64,000 nt of DNA from Halopseudomonas maritima (GTDB lineage Bacteria; Pseudomonadota; Gammaproteobacteria; Pseudomonadales; Pseudomonadaceae), in NCBI RefSeq assembly GCF_021545785.1, contig NZ_CP079801.1, forward strand, positions 2,662,001 to 2,726,000, read 5' to 3'. The position numbers and the translations under genes are program-made. Below the pieces are notes generated by a model. The model saw only the letters and a program-made list of their open reading frames with translations, did no database searches and was not told the origin of the DNA. Below, in pieces: positions 50,458 to 60,307 of the stretch (position 1 is its first letter; each line of letters opens with the position of its first letter).

Positions 50458-51821
50458 TGTTCAAGAACTCGGTGCACAAGGATTATCGCCTGGCGCCCGG
50501 CAACAACCGTCGCTGGTCCTGGGTGGAAACGCCGCTGCTTACGGCTCTTGTGCTGGGCGTATGCTATTGGCTGCACCCGGCGGACCCGCTGTTTCTGCAC
50601 GGTTTCCCGTGGCCGATTCTGGCGCCACTGCTGTTGGCGGTGCGTTACGGTTTTTTGCAGGGCGCGTGCAGTGCGGCGCTGCTGGTGCTGGTCGCCTATG
50701 TTTTGCACCGCCTCGGCTTGGCGGGTTATGTCGAACTGCCAGGCTCCTTTATCGTCGGCGTGCTGGTCTCCAGCATGGTGGTTGGCGAGTTTCGAGACCT
50801 CTGGGGCCGTCGCCTGGAGCGCCTGCAAACGGCCAACGAGTACCGCCAGTACCGGCTTGACGAGTTTACCCGCGCCTATCATGTGCTGCGCAGCTCCCAT
50901 GAGCGGCTGGAGCAGCGTGTTGCTGGCAGCGATACCAGTCTGCGCAGCACCTTGTTGCTGCTTCGGCGTCAGCTGCAGGAGCAGCCGCAGGGTGACGCAC
51001 TTGAGCAGATGGCACCCGCGTTGCTGGGGGTACTGGCGCAATATGGCTCTTTCAATGCCGCAGCCCTTTATGCCGTGCGCGAGGGTGAGTTGTTGTTGCA
51101 GCGGCCGCTGGCAGAGATTGGCGAAGCGGTCGAGCTGAGCGCGGATGATCTGCTGCTGACGCTGTGTCTGCAGCGTGGTGACGTCGTCAGCGTACGCGAC
51201 AGCTTTCTGGAAACTGGCCGAGAGGAACAGGTATCAGCATTACAGGCTTGCATCCCCCTGCTGTCGGTTGAGGGCGAAGTGCTGGCCGTGGTCGCGGTGC
51301 ATAGCATGCCCTTCTTCGCATTCAATGAACGCACCTTTACCTTGTTGGCGCTGTTGGGTGGGCACATGGCAGATCTGCTGGAAACGCCCCGCCAGCTGTT
51401 GCGTCCGGATGACGCGGAGGCGCGCCGCTTTTCTGTGCAACTGCGCCGCGCGTTGCGCGATGCAAACGAGCACGATCTGCCTAGCAGTCTGATGTTTCTG
51501 AAGTTGCCGGATGATAGCGTCGCCTTGCAAAAGCTGTTGATTGAAAGCCAGCGAGGTCTCGACCTGCAGTTGGTCTTGTCGAGCGCCAATGGGGGAGAGG
51601 GCGTGCTGGTGCTGATGCCTTTGACTGATCAGGACGGCAGCCTCGGATATAGCCAGCGCTTGAATCTTATGGTGCAAGAGCGCTTTGATAACGCATCCAG
51701 CCTCCAGGCGCTGGGGGTTGGCATTCACTATTACGAGATCCGCCAGAACCAACCGGACAGCGCCTTGGCCGAGTTTTTATATCAGGAGTGTGGGCTGAAT
51801 GACCAGCAAGTGGCTATTTAG
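50457..51821 (+). CDS. pelD: c-di-GMP receptor PelD
   Basis: This 454-residue inner-membrane protein has four N-terminal hydrophobic helices (about residues 20-115), a coiled-coil linker (RLDEFTRAYHVLRSSHERLEQRV), a GAF domain (about 180-310) and a degenerate GGDEF domain without GGDEF residues. The inhibitory-site motif RGLD at 366-369 is present, matching the RxxD that binds c-di-GMP in P. aeruginosa PelD. Binding switches on polymer synthesis post-translationally. It overlaps pelE by 23 bp. Confidence 0.95.
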   Translation: MFKNSVHKDYRLAPGNNRRWSWVETPLLTALVLGVCYWLHPADPLFLHGFPWPILAPLLLAVRYGFLQGACSAALLVLVAYVLHRLGLAGYVELPGSFIVGVLVSSMVVGEFRDLWGRRLERLQTANEYRQYRLDEFTRAYHVLRSSHERLEQRVAGSDTSLRSTLLLLRRQLQEQPQGDALEQMAPALLGVLAQYGSFNAAALYAVREGELLLQRPLAEIGEAVELSADDLLLTLCLQRGDVVSVRDSFLETGREEQVSALQACIPLLSVEGEVLAVVAVHSMPFFAFNERTFTLLALLGGHMADLLETPRQLLRPDDAEARRFSVQLRRALRDANEHDLPSSLMFLKLPDDSVALQKLLIESQRGLDLQLVLSSANGGEGVLVLMPLTDQDGSLGYSQRLNLMVQERFDNASSLQALGVGIHYYEIRQNQPDSALAEFLYQECGLNDQQVAI

Positions 51822-52779
51822 CGGCGCCCTGGCCTTTGAGCTGGGTAGCTGGGGTGGGCTGCTGAGCAACCCCTCAATTATCGAGGGGGTGTATCTGTAT
51901 GTGGTTCCCCATGCCGTCGCCTCTGTGATGTTGACCGCGGCACTTTGGCTGGTGCTGCCCAAGCGCTATCGGTTTCCCTTGCCCTGGTCACCATTGCTGC
52001 TGTTCAGTCTGATTTTCTTTATCCCGGTGGCTGGTGCCGTTGGTGTCATGCTGGGGGTGTTCCCCGGGCTTTATCTGCCGCGACGCGAGGTTGAGCAGGG
52101 GTGGCAACTGACGCGCATGCCGAGCTTGCCCTATCGGGCCGTACACGAGTGGCACTCGCCGCTGTTTAACGATGGTGGCCTGCAGGACGTGCTGCAACTG
52201 GCTGGCGACTCTGAACGCCGGCTGTCTGCCTTGCTGGCGACCCGAGCGATGCCTGGCAACGACGCGGTTCCAGTACTCAAACTGGCGCTGCGTGATCCGG
52301 AAGACGATGTGCGCTTGCTTGCTTACTCGATGCTCGATCAGCGCGAAAACCACATTAATCAGCATATCGAACGCCTGCTTGAGCGGCAGGCTAACACCCC
52401 GTCAGCGGCTACGCGCGCGGCTCTGGCTGGTTGGTACTGGGAGCTGGCCTACCTTGGTCTGGCGCAGGGTGGCGTGCTGCAGCACGTGCTGCAGCAGGCG
52501 CTGGAACACGCGGATGCTGCGCTGCGCTCTGAGCCTTCCGGTGATCTGGCGGTGCTGGCAGGGCGTATTCAGATCGCACGTGGCCAGGCTGTCGAGGCCA
52601 GGCGCTTTCTGGAGCAGGCGGCCGATCTTGGGGTGGGCGCGAGCCGCCTGGCGCCCCTGCAGGCCGAGGTTGCATTTCTTGAGCATCGCTACAGTGAGGT
52701 CGTCAACCAGTTGCGACGTATCAGCCCGGCCAGGCGCGCCAAGCCACCGCTGGCAGCGACCGTAGGATATTGGCTATGA
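51799..52779 (+). CDS. pelE: Pel inner-membrane TPR protein PelE
   Basis: The protein has 326 residues. Two hydrophobic segments (about residues 30-53 and 64-90, the second LLLFSLIFFIPVAGAVGVMLG) precede a cytoplasmic helical-repeat domain (LRDPEDDVRLLAYSMLDQRE, LAGRIQIARGQAVEARRFLEQAA). PelE forms the synthase complex with PelD, PelF and PelG. AGGAG precedes the ATG inside the pelD end. It overlaps pelF by 4 bp (ATGA). Confidence 0.93.
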   Translation: MTSKWLFSGALAFELGSWGGLLSNPSIIEGVYLYVVPHAVASVMLTAALWLVLPKRYRFPLPWSPLLLFSLIFFIPVAGAVGVMLGVFPGLYLPRREVEQGWQLTRMPSLPYRAVHEWHSPLFNDGGLQDVLQLAGDSERRLSALLATRAMPGNDAVPVLKLALRDPEDDVRLLAYSMLDQRENHINQHIERLLERQANTPSAATRAALAGWYWELAYLGLAQGGVLQHVLQQALEHADAALRSEPSGDLAVLAGRIQIARGQAVEARRFLEQAADLGVGASRLAPLQAEVAFLEHRYSEVVNQLRRISPARRAKPPLAATVGYWL

Positions 52780-54281
52780 GTGCTCCACAGGCGGATATCT
52801 GTCTGCTGCTTGAAGGTACCTGGCCCTATGTACGGGGGGGCGTATCCAGCTGGGTGCACCAGATGTTGCTGGGGCTGCCGGATGTGCGCTTTAGCGTGGT
52901 GTTTATCGGTGGCGAACGCGATGGCTACCCACAGCGTCACTACCTGATACCTCCCAACGTGGTGCATCTGGAGGAGATTTTTGTGTCGGATGCCTGGCGC
53001 TATCCTGCTCGCCCAGACGACACGCCACCGACTGGAGATCGGGATGCTCTGGAAAGCCTGTATCGCTACTTCCAGCATCCGGACATGCCAACTCCGGAGC
53101 ACGGCCAGGAGCTATTGCGGCAGTTGGTTGCCGGTCGTATCACCAGCGCCCAGTTGCTGCGCAGCGAGGCCAGTTGGCAAGTATTGAGTCAGGGCTATCT
53201 GGAGCATTGCAGCGATCCGTCGTTTATCGACTATTTCTGGACCCTGCGTACCATGCAGACGCCGCTGGTCATGCTGACCGAGTTGCTGGGCAGGCTGCCG
53301 CGCGCGCGCGCGGTGCACGCGGTGTCAACCGGGTACGCCGGTTTGCTCGGGGCGTTGTTGAAGGGCTACTGGCAATGTCCATTCATCCTTACCGAGCATG
53401 GCATCTATACCAAGGAGCGCAGGATCGATCTGGCTCAGGCTGCTTGGGTGTCGGGTAAAAGCGAGAATTCAGAGGTGAGTGGTCTGGCCGCTACCAGTGG
53501 TTATATCCGTACCTTGTGGATTCGCTACTTCGAGCGTGCGGGACTGTTGGCTTATCAGAATGCTGACCCGATCATTTCTTTGTACGAAGGCAATCGCGCG
53601 CGGCAGATTCGTGATGGTGCCCCCCCGGCGTTAACGCAGGTCATTCCCAACGGTATTGCCTTGAGTGAGTGGCAGCAGGTCCGCGCCCATCGACCGGAGG
53701 GCATCGCGCCGGTTGCTGGCTTGATCGGCCGTGTCGTGCCGATCAAGGATGTGAAAACCTTCCTGCGTGCAGTGCGCTCAGTGGTCAACGAGATACCTGA
53801 CTTTGAGGCCTGGATTGTCGGCCCCGAAGATGAGGATCCCGCCTACGCGCACGAATGTCATAGCCTGGTCAGTAGCCTGGGCTTGTCTGCCCAGGTGCGC
53901 TTTTTGGGGTTCTGCAACATTCGCGAGATCATGCCGCAATTGGGTGTAGCGGTGTTGACCTCCATCAGTGAGGCTCAGCCGTTGGTCATCCTCGAGGCCT
54001 GGTGTGCCGGTACACCGGTAGTGAGCACCGATGTTGGCTCCTGTCGCGAATTGATCGAAGGGGTTGGTGACGAAGACCGGGCGTTGGGCGTAGCCGGTGA
54101 AGTCGTGCCGATTGCCGACCCGTTGGCCACGGCCAGAGCAATCCAGCGACTGCTGCAGAACCCCGACCGCTGGCATGCTGCGCAGCAGGCTGGCGAGCAA
54201 CGGGTGCAGCGGCGCTACAGTGATGATTTGATGTTTGCGCGTTATTGGCGGCTGTACCGTGCCGCGATGGGAGAGGGTTAG
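52776..54281 (+). CDS. pelF: Pel glycosyltransferase PelF
   Basis: This 501-residue GT4-family cytosolic enzyme polymerises the Pel chain from UDP-sugar. LLLEGTWPYVRGGVSSWVHQM is the N-terminal PelF signature and TEHGIYTKERRIDLAQA follows in the first Rossmann domain. VAGLIGRVVPIKDVKTFLRA and the EX7E motif in SEAQPLVILEAW lie in the second. The in-frame TTG at 52770 would add two residues; the ATG at 52776 (after AGGA) is used. It is 5 bp from pelG. Confidence 0.96.
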   Translation: MSAPQADICLLLEGTWPYVRGGVSSWVHQMLLGLPDVRFSVVFIGGERDGYPQRHYLIPPNVVHLEEIFVSDAWRYPARPDDTPPTGDRDALESLYRYFQHPDMPTPEHGQELLRQLVAGRITSAQLLRSEASWQVLSQGYLEHCSDPSFIDYFWTLRTMQTPLVMLTELLGRLPRARAVHAVSTGYAGLLGALLKGYWQCPFILTEHGIYTKERRIDLAQAAWVSGKSENSEVSGLAATSGYIRTLWIRYFERAGLLAYQNADPIISLYEGNRARQIRDGAPPALTQVIPNGIALSEWQQVRAHRPEGIAPVAGLIGRVVPIKDVKTFLRAVRSVVNEIPDFEAWIVGPEDEDPAYAHECHSLVSSLGLSAQVRFLGFCNIREIMPQLGVAVLTSISEAQPLVILEAWCAGTPVVSTDVGSCRELIEGVGDEDRALGVAGEVVPIADPLATARAIQRLLQNPDRWHAAQQAGEQRVQRRYSDDLMFARYWRLYRAAMGEG

Positions 54282-54286
54282 AGCAG

Positions 54287-55657
54287 ATGGCCGGTATCGG
54301 ATTTGAACTGCGGCGCATTCTCGCCAAGGATAGCTACAGTGCCACGCTGCGAGCCTATCTGTATGCCGGGTTGATCAGCTCGGGCCCTTGGGTGTTGTCG
54401 ATTATCAGCGTGATGCTGATCGGCGTCATGAGTATCGGGTTTGTGGTGCCAGATGTTCTGGTACGCCAGTTTCTGGTCAGTGTTACCTACCTGATGGCGA
54501 CCTCGCTGATTGTGACCGGCGGTTTGCAACTGTTCTTTACGCGCTTTGTTTCCGACCGATTGTTCGAGCAGCGCATGGACGCCATTACGCCTAATCTGCT
54601 CGGTATCTTGCTGATGGTCACGCTGTTTTCCGGCTTGCTGGGGACCTTGGTGCTGGTTGTCCTGTTTGATCAACCCTTTGTCTACCGGGTGCTGATGCTG
54701 GCCAACTTTGTGACCTTGTGCAATCTCTGGCTGGTGATCGTGTTTCTGTCCGGCATGAAAGCCTACAACCGTATTCTGGTAGTGATGTTGCTGGGGTACG
54801 CCGGGATGATTTTGACTGCGTTCTTTCTGCGCAACGCGGGCATGGAGGGACTGCTGCTGGCGCTGTTGATCGGGCATGCACTGCTGTTGTTCATCTTCCT
54901 GTTTGATGTGTTGCGCCAGTATCCGTCTGAGCGTCTGGTCGCGTTTGAGTTCTTGCAGCGGCGCAAGGTGTTCATCAGCCTGTTGGTGACCGGCTTTTGC
55001 TACAACCTAGGCATCTGGATCGACAAATTCCTGTTCTGGAGCAACGAGGCGACGTCCGAGCAGGTGATTGGTCCGCTGCGTGCGTCGTTAATCTACGATT
55101 TGCCTATCTTCCTCGCCTATTTGTCGATCATTCCCGGTATGGCGGTGTTCCTGGTGCGTATCGAGACCGATTTTGCCGAATGGTATGAGCGCCTGTTCCG
55201 CGCAGTGCGCGAGGGTGAGACGCTGCAGCATATCCGTCAGCTGAAGAATGAAATGACGCTGTCGATTCGCCAGGGGCTGCAGGAAATCTGCAAGGTGCAG
55301 GGGCTGACCGTGCTATTGCTGTTTCTCGGCGCGCCCATGCTGCTGGAGCAGTTGGGGATATCACAGCACTACCTGCCGCTGTTCTATGTGGATCTGGTGG
55401 GGGTCAGCGTGCAGGTGGTGTTTATGGCGCTGCTCAACGTGTTCTTCTATCTCGACAAGCGCCGAGTAGCACTGGAGTTGTGTGTACTGTTTGTATTGCT
55501 CAATGCGCTGCTTACCTTGGCCACTCTGTACCTGGGCCCAACCTTCTTTGGCTACGGCTTCACCGTTTCGCTGATTATGTGTGTGCTGATGGGAGTGTTT
55601 CGCCTCAATCAGACATTGCAGAAGCTGGAGTACAGCACCTTTATGCTGGAGCACTGA
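54287..55657 (+). CDS. pelG: Pel inner-membrane transporter PelG
   Basis: This 456-residue MATE/Wzx-like membrane protein has about 12 helices. MAGIGFELRRILAKDSY is the conserved PelG start, and GLISSGPWVLSIISVMLIG, QLFFTRFVSDRLFEQR and FCYNLGIWIDKFLFW are typical. It acts with PelD, PelE and PelF to synthesise and move Pel across the inner membrane. The frame opens earlier (54245), but the ATG at 54287 gives the family N-terminus. It is the last gene of the operon. Confidence 0.95.
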   Translation: MAGIGFELRRILAKDSYSATLRAYLYAGLISSGPWVLSIISVMLIGVMSIGFVVPDVLVRQFLVSVTYLMATSLIVTGGLQLFFTRFVSDRLFEQRMDAITPNLLGILLMVTLFSGLLGTLVLVVLFDQPFVYRVLMLANFVTLCNLWLVIVFLSGMKAYNRILVVMLLGYAGMILTAFFLRNAGMEGLLLALLIGHALLLFIFLFDVLRQYPSERLVAFEFLQRRKVFISLLVTGFCYNLGIWIDKFLFWSNEATSEQVIGPLRASLIYDLPIFLAYLSIIPGMAVFLVRIETDFAEWYERLFRAVREGETLQHIRQLKNEMTLSIRQGLQEICKVQGLTVLLLFLGAPMLLEQLGISQHYLPLFYVDLVGVSVQVVFMALLNVFFYLDKRRVALELCVLFVLLNALLTLATLYLGPTFFGYGFTVSLIMCVLMGVFRLNQTLQKLEYSTFMLEH

Positions 55658-55672
55658 GGCACTGCCTCAGTG
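55652..55672. terminator. palindromic hairpin over the pelG stop codon
   Basis: CACTGAGG (55652-55659) pairs with CCTCAGTG (55665-55672) over CACTG. The pelG TGA (55655-55657) is in the stem. It lies between convergent pelG and yejK. No U-tract follows on either strand. Confidence 0.45.
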
Positions 55673-55678
55673 CCGCTC

Positions 55679-56686
55679 TCAGCGCCGCTTGTTACGCAGC
55701 TGCTGTACCAGCCCCTTGGGCGGGTGGCGAATAACCAGCGCGTCTTCAGTCTCGTCGTATTCCACCCGCTCGCCAAGCAGGTGTGACTCAAAGCTGATGG
55801 ACAGTCCGTCAGCCTTGCCGTAGTAGCGCATAAAATTGCTGATCGCGCGCTTGTCCGCCGGCATTTCCGGGTTAAGACCGTAATCCTTGTTGCGGATGTA
55901 GTCGTAGAAGGCGCGCGGATGCTCCTCGTCGATCACGCCAGACAGCTCCTCCAATGCAACCTGCTCGCCAGCCTTGCTCTGGCTGTTGACGTAGCTGCTC
56001 ATGGCCTTGGCTTTGTCTTTCACCAGCTCTGGCTCAAGTGAGGCTTCACCGACATAGTCGCTGAAGGCCTGCAGCAGGGTGTTGGTTTCTTCCTCTGGAT
56101 TGGCACCTTCCACACAGCCGATAAAGTCGCGGAAGTAGTCTGATACCCGCTTGCCGCTGCGCCCGCGGATAAAGGAGATGTAGTTCTTGGCGCTGGCGTT
56201 CTGTTTCCACTCAGTCAGATTGATGCGTGCGGCCATGTTCAGGCTGGACAGATCCAGATGACGAGCGGCCGCCACATCCAGTTCATCGGTCACGGTCACG
56301 CCTTCGGTGTGGTGCAGCAGCGCGATGACCAGAAACGCGGTCATGCCCTGGCGATAGCGGATGAACAGCACATGCCCGCCGAGTGCCAGGTTGGAGCCTT
56401 CCATCAGCGTTTTCAGGTGTTCAGTGGCCTGACTGGAGAAGTGGACGAAGTCCAGCTCCTGGTCTATCAGTTGTTGCAGCCAGCCGCTGAACGGATAGGC
56501 GCCGCTTTCGTTGTGGAAGTAGCCCCAGGCTTTGTTCGGCTTGCTGTTGTAGGCCTCAATCAGACCGGCCAGCAGTTGCTCCAGCGCGGCCGAGCTGGCC
56601 AGCTCGGCATCGCGCAGGGTCAGGCTGGCCGGCTGGCCATCGGGCTTCTTGTGAATCTGATGAACAATGCTGTTGTCGATGGGCAT
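55679..56686 (-). CDS. yejK: nucleoid-associated protein YejK (NdpA)
   Basis: The protein has 335 residues. MPIDNSIVHQIHKKPDGQPASL opens it in the way typical of NdpA/YejK proteins. LLIEAY-like helix, VLFIRYRQGMTAFLVIALLHHTEGVTV and YISFIRGRSGKRVSDYFRDFIGCVEG are conserved blocks. It binds the nucleoid; the exact role is unknown. It follows valS in the same direction with a strong stem-loop between, and converges on pelG. Confidence 0.94.
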   Translation of the reverse strand: MPIDNSIVHQIHKKPDGQPASLTLRDAELASSAALEQLLAGLIEAYNSKPNKAWGYFHNESGAYPFSGWLQQLIDQELDFVHFSSQATEHLKTLMEGSNLALGGHVLFIRYRQGMTAFLVIALLHHTEGVTVTDELDVAAARHLDLSSLNMAARINLTEWKQNASAKNYISFIRGRSGKRVSDYFRDFIGCVEGANPEEETNTLLQAFSDYVGEASLEPELVKDKAKAMSSYVNSQSKAGEQVALEELSGVIDEEHPRAFYDYIRNKDYGLNPEMPADKRAISNFMRYYGKADGLSISFESHLLGERVEYDETEDALVIRHPPKGLVQQLRNKRR

Positions 56687-56703
56687 GACGGGCTCTCGGC
56701 AGA

Positions 56704-56727
56704 CAGCGCCGCCGCAGGGCGGCGCTG
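56704..56727. terminator. GC-rich stem-loop between valS and yejK
   Basis: CAGCGCCGCC (56704-56713) pairs perfectly with GGCGGCGCTG (56718-56727) over GCAG. It lies 8 bp beyond the valS stop on the minus strand. A proper U-tract is absent (TCTGCC follows). Confidence 0.5.
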
Positions 56728-56734
56728 ACAGGGT

Positions 56735-59653
56735 TTAGAGACTGGCGATGTGGCTGCGTTGCTCGCTCAGCTGGGCCAGGGCTTTCTCGGCCTCGGCCAG
56801 TTTGGCGCGCTCCTTGTCGATGACGGCGGCGGGCGCCTTGTCGACAAAGCCCGGGTTGGACAGCTTGCCACCTACGCGTTTGACCTCGCCTTCCAGGCGG
56901 CCGATTTCCTTGTCCAGACGCGCCAGCTCGGCGGTCTTGTCGATCAGGCCGGCCATGGGTACCAGCACTTCCAGCTCACCGACCAGCGCGGTAGCAGCCA
57001 GGGGCGCTTCTTCGTCGTCGCCGAGGACGCGGATCGACTCCAGCTTGGCCAGTTTCTTCAGGAAGGTTTCGTTGTCGCCCAGACGACGCAGGTCTTCGGC
57101 GGTGGTCTTGCGCAGCAGTACGTCGAGTGCCTTGCCCGGTGCTACGTTCATTTCGCCGCGGATGTTACGCACGCCGAGAATCAGCGCCTTGAGCCACTCG
57201 ATGTCGCCTTCGGCGGCGCTATCGATGCGGTCTTCGGCGGCCACGGGCCAGGGTTGCAGCATGATGGTGTCACCCTGCTTGCCGGCCATGGGCGCGATAC
57301 GCTGCCAGATTTCTTCGGTGATGAAGGGCATGAACGGGTGTGCCAGACGCAGCGCGGTTTCCAGTACCCGCACCAGGGTGCGACGGGTGCCGCGCTGGCG
57401 CTCGGCCGGCGCGCTTTCGTCCCATAGCACCGGCTTGGATAGCTCCAGATACCAGTCGCAGTACTGGTTCCAGATGAACTCGTAGAGCGCGTTGGACGCC
57501 AGGTCGAAGCGGAACTGGTCGAGCTGACGGGTCACTTCGGCTTCGGTACGCTGCAGCTGGGAGATGATCCAGCGGTCAGCCAACGTCAGCTCTACGGCCT
57601 CACCGTTAACGCCGGTGTCCTTGTCTTCGCACTGCATCATCACGTAACGCGCGGCGTTCCAGATCTTGTTGCAGAAGTTGCGATAGCCTTCGACGCGGCC
57701 CATGTCGAACTTGATGTCGCGGCCGGTGGAGGCCAGCGAGCAGTTGGTGAAGCGCAGCGCGTCGGTACCGTAGGCGGCGATGCCATCGGGGAATTCGGCG
57801 CGGGTCTGCTTCTCGATCTTGGCGGCCAGCTTGGGCTGCATCATGCCGCTGGTGCGTTTGCTGACCAGCGATTCGAGGTCGATGCCGTCGATGATGTCCA
57901 GCGGGTCGAGCACGTTGCCCTTGGACTTGGACATCTTCTGACCCTGGCCATCGCGCACCAGACCGTGCACGTAGACGGTTTTGAACGGGATCTGCGCGCT
58001 GCCGTCGTCATGCTTCATCAGGTGCATGGTCAGCATGATCATGCGGGCCACCCAGAAGAAGATGATGTCGAAGCCGGTCACCAGTACGTCGGTCGGGTGG
58101 AAGGTCTTCAGCGCTTCGGTCTGTTCCGGCCAGCCGAGGGTGGAGAAGGTCCACAGGCCCGAGCTGAACCAGGTATCCAGTACGTCTTCATCTTGGCGCA
58201 GCACGCCCAGACCGCAGGCGATGGCAGCATTTTTGAGTTCGTCCAGGGTCGGCAGCTCTGCTTCCGCTTCACGGTCGTTGGCTTCCAGCGCCTTGCGATA
58301 GGCTTCCTCTTCATCGCGGCCAACGTAGACGTTGCCGGCTTCGTCGTACCAGGCCGGAATGCGGTGACCCCACCACAGCTGACGGGAAATACACCAATCC
58401 TGAATGTCGCGCATCCAGCTGAAGTACATATTCTCGTACTGCTTGGGTACGAACTGGATGCGACCGTCTTCGACCGCAGCAATGGCGGGCTCGGCCAGCG
58501 GCTTGGTGGAGACATACCACTGGTCGGTCAGCCAGGGCTCGATGACCACGCCGGAGCGGTCGCCCTTGGGCACCTTGAGGGCGTGCGGCTCAATCTTCTC
58601 AAGCAGGCCAAGGGCGTCGAAGTCTTCGACGATCTGCTTGCGCGCGTCGAAGCGGTCCATGCCGGCGTAGGCGCCCGGCAGAGCGGCGTCGATCTCGTTG
58701 TTGACGCTACCGTCGATATTGAACACCTGAGCGCGCGCCAGTACGGCGGCGTCCTTGTCCAGCACGTTGATCAGCGGCAGGCTGTGGCGCTTGCCGACTT
58801 CATAGTCGTTGAAGTCGTGGGCCGGGGTCATTTTCACGCAACCGGTACCGAACTCTGGATCGCAGTAGTCGTCAGCGATGATCGGGATGCGGCGGCCAAC
58901 CAGCGGCAGCTCGACGAACTTGCCGATCAGCGCCTGATAACGCTCATCTTCCGGGTTCACGGCCACCGCGCTGTCGCCCAGCATGGTTTCCGGACGGGTG
59001 GTGGCAACGATCAGGTAGGTCTTGCCGTCGGCGGTGGTAGCACCGTCGGCCAGCGGGTAGCGCAGGTTCCACAGCGAGCCCTGCTCGTCGTGGTTTTCTA
59101 CTTCCAGATCGGAGATGGCGGTGTGCAGCTTCGGATCCCAGTTGACCAGGCGCTTGCCGCGGTAGATCAGACCGTCTTCGTGCAGGCGCACGAAGGCCTC
59201 TTTTACCGCCTCGGACAGGCCGTCATCCATGGTGAAGCGCTCGCGGCTCCAGTCAACGGAGCTGCCCAGACGGCGAATCTGGCGGGTAATGTTGCCGCCG
59301 GACTCTTCCTTCCATTCCCAGACCTTCTCCAGAAACGCGTCGCGGCCCAGGTCGTGGCGGTTGATGCCCTGAGCAGCCAGCTGGCGCTCGACCACCATCT
59401 GCGTGGCGATACCGGCGTGGTCGGTACCCGGTTGCCACAGGGTGTTACGGCCCTGCATGCGGCGGAAGCGAATCAGCGCGTCCATGATGGCGTTGTTGAA
59501 GCCGTGGCCCATGTGCAGGCTGCCGGTGACGTTCGGCGGCGGCAGGGCAATGGTATAGGACTCGCCCGAGCCCTGGGGGGCAAAGTAGTTGTTCTGCTCC
59601 CAGGTTTGGTACCAGGAAGTTTCGATGGCGTGGGGCTGGTAGGTCTTGTCCAT
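56735..59653 (-). CDS. valS: valyl-tRNA synthetase
   Basis: This 972-residue class I synthetase has the HIGH-type motif PPPNVTGSLHMGHGF (about residues 35-49), the GTDHAGIATQ block, the editing domain in the middle (TTRPETMLGDSAVAVNP), the KMSKS motif in GQKMSKSKGNVLDP (about 560), and a C-terminal coiled-coil arm (LDKEIGRLEGEVKRVGGKLSNPGFVDKAP). MDKTYQPHAIE is taken as the start; an in-frame ATG 12 codons upstream is less family-like. A TATAAT-type -10 lies about 80 bp upstream. Confidence 0.98.
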   Translation of the reverse strand: MDKTYQPHAIETSWYQTWEQNNYFAPQGSGESYTIALPPPNVTGSLHMGHGFNNAIMDALIRFRRMQGRNTLWQPGTDHAGIATQMVVERQLAAQGINRHDLGRDAFLEKVWEWKEESGGNITRQIRRLGSSVDWSRERFTMDDGLSEAVKEAFVRLHEDGLIYRGKRLVNWDPKLHTAISDLEVENHDEQGSLWNLRYPLADGATTADGKTYLIVATTRPETMLGDSAVAVNPEDERYQALIGKFVELPLVGRRIPIIADDYCDPEFGTGCVKMTPAHDFNDYEVGKRHSLPLINVLDKDAAVLARAQVFNIDGSVNNEIDAALPGAYAGMDRFDARKQIVEDFDALGLLEKIEPHALKVPKGDRSGVVIEPWLTDQWYVSTKPLAEPAIAAVEDGRIQFVPKQYENMYFSWMRDIQDWCISRQLWWGHRIPAWYDEAGNVYVGRDEEEAYRKALEANDREAEAELPTLDELKNAAIACGLGVLRQDEDVLDTWFSSGLWTFSTLGWPEQTEALKTFHPTDVLVTGFDIIFFWVARMIMLTMHLMKHDDGSAQIPFKTVYVHGLVRDGQGQKMSKSKGNVLDPLDIIDGIDLESLVSKRTSGMMQPKLAAKIEKQTRAEFPDGIAAYGTDALRFTNCSLASTGRDIKFDMGRVEGYRNFCNKIWNAARYVMMQCEDKDTGVNGEAVELTLADRWIISQLQRTEAEVTRQLDQFRFDLASNALYEFIWNQYCDWYLELSKPVLWDESAPAERQRGTRRTLVRVLETALRLAHPFMPFITEEIWQRIAPMAGKQGDTIMLQPWPVAAEDRIDSAAEGDIEWLKALILGVRNIRGEMNVAPGKALDVLLRKTTAEDLRRLGDNETFLKKLAKLESIRVLGDDEEAPLAATALVGELEVLVPMAGLIDKTAELARLDKEIGRLEGEVKRVGGKLSNPGFVDKAPAAVIDKERAKLAEAEKALAQLSEQRSHIASL

Positions 59654-59733
59654 GGGTGTCTTGGCTATCCGGCTATTCAGGAATGGCAAGCGCTGGGGAC
59701 GCGGCAGGCGTCGGGCGCGCAGGAAAAGCCGCC

Positions 59734-59739
59734 ATTATA
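59734..59739 (-). promoter_or_regulatory. candidate -10 element for valS
   Basis: The minus strand reads GCTATAATGG, a consensus TATAAT. TTGTTT upstream is only 12 bp away, and no good -35 exists at 16-18 bp, so only the -10 is called. No T-box-like or attenuator structure was recognised in the leader. Confidence 0.4.
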
Positions 59740-59827
59740 GCGGGGTCGGGCAAACAAGGCCCAGCCCGTCGGGCGTGCGAGGCGAGGAATAATTGCCGAC
59801 GGCCGGCTGATCAGTGCCTCCTGCAGG

Positions 59828-60304
59828 CTATTTCAGCTGTTCGCGCACCAGTTGCTGCAACTTGCCCTGCATGCGCTTGCGCAGCTCGTCTTCGATGGTC
59901 GGCATCAGGTCGTCGATCACCTCTTGCAGCAGCAGCTGTGCTTCGGCCTGCAGGCGGGCTTCCAGGCGCGCTTCACGCGGCGAGCTGGGCACTGCGGTCA
60001 GCGGGCTCTGCTGCGCCATGATCTGGTCCAGCTGCATGCGCTCTTCGGCCAGCTTGGCCAGCGAGGCGTAGGGCAGAAAGGGGTTGGGTGACTTGCTCGC
60101 CATGCCACTGGTAAGCGGGGGGGCAGGGCGGTCGATAGCGCTCAGGGGCGGCTCGTCAGGGTTAAGAATGACGTCCTGCAGCAGGGGAATGTCGAGCTGG
60201 CCGTCGTCGCCAACCTCCGGCTCGGGGTGCTCATCAAGCAGGGTGCGGATGGACTCCAGGTCTTCCAGCAGTCGTGAGGGCTCCGAGGGGTCGCGCTGCT
60301 TCAT
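59828..60304 (-). CDS. conserved hypothetical protein between holC and valS
   Basis: The 158-residue cytoplasmic protein has an acidic first half (LEDLESIRTLLDEHPEPEVGDDGQLDIPLLQDVI), a Pro-rich middle, and a helical Gln/Leu/Glu-rich C-terminus (EARLQAEAQLLLQEVIDDLMPTIEDELRKRMQGKLQQLV) likely to form a coiled coil. I recall an equivalent small gene between holC and valS in P. aeruginosa. No function is known to me. It starts 3 bp after the holC stop, so it is co-transcribed. Confidence 0.8.
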   Translation of the reverse strand: MKQRDPSEPSRLLEDLESIRTLLDEHPEPEVGDDGQLDIPLLQDVILNPDEPPLSAIDRPAPPLTSGMASKSPNPFLPYASLAKLAEERMQLDQIMAQQSPLTAVPSSPREARLEARLQAEAQLLLQEVIDDLMPTIEDELRKRMQGKLQQLVREQLK

Positions 60305-60307
60305 GGG

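Noticed and set aside
57965..59740. A 591-codon open frame on the plus strand opposite valS
   Set aside because: It is the antisense shadow of a high-GC, strongly biased gene. The predicted protein is low-complexity (Val/His/Gln/Ala-rich), has no family motifs, and valS on the other strand is unambiguous.
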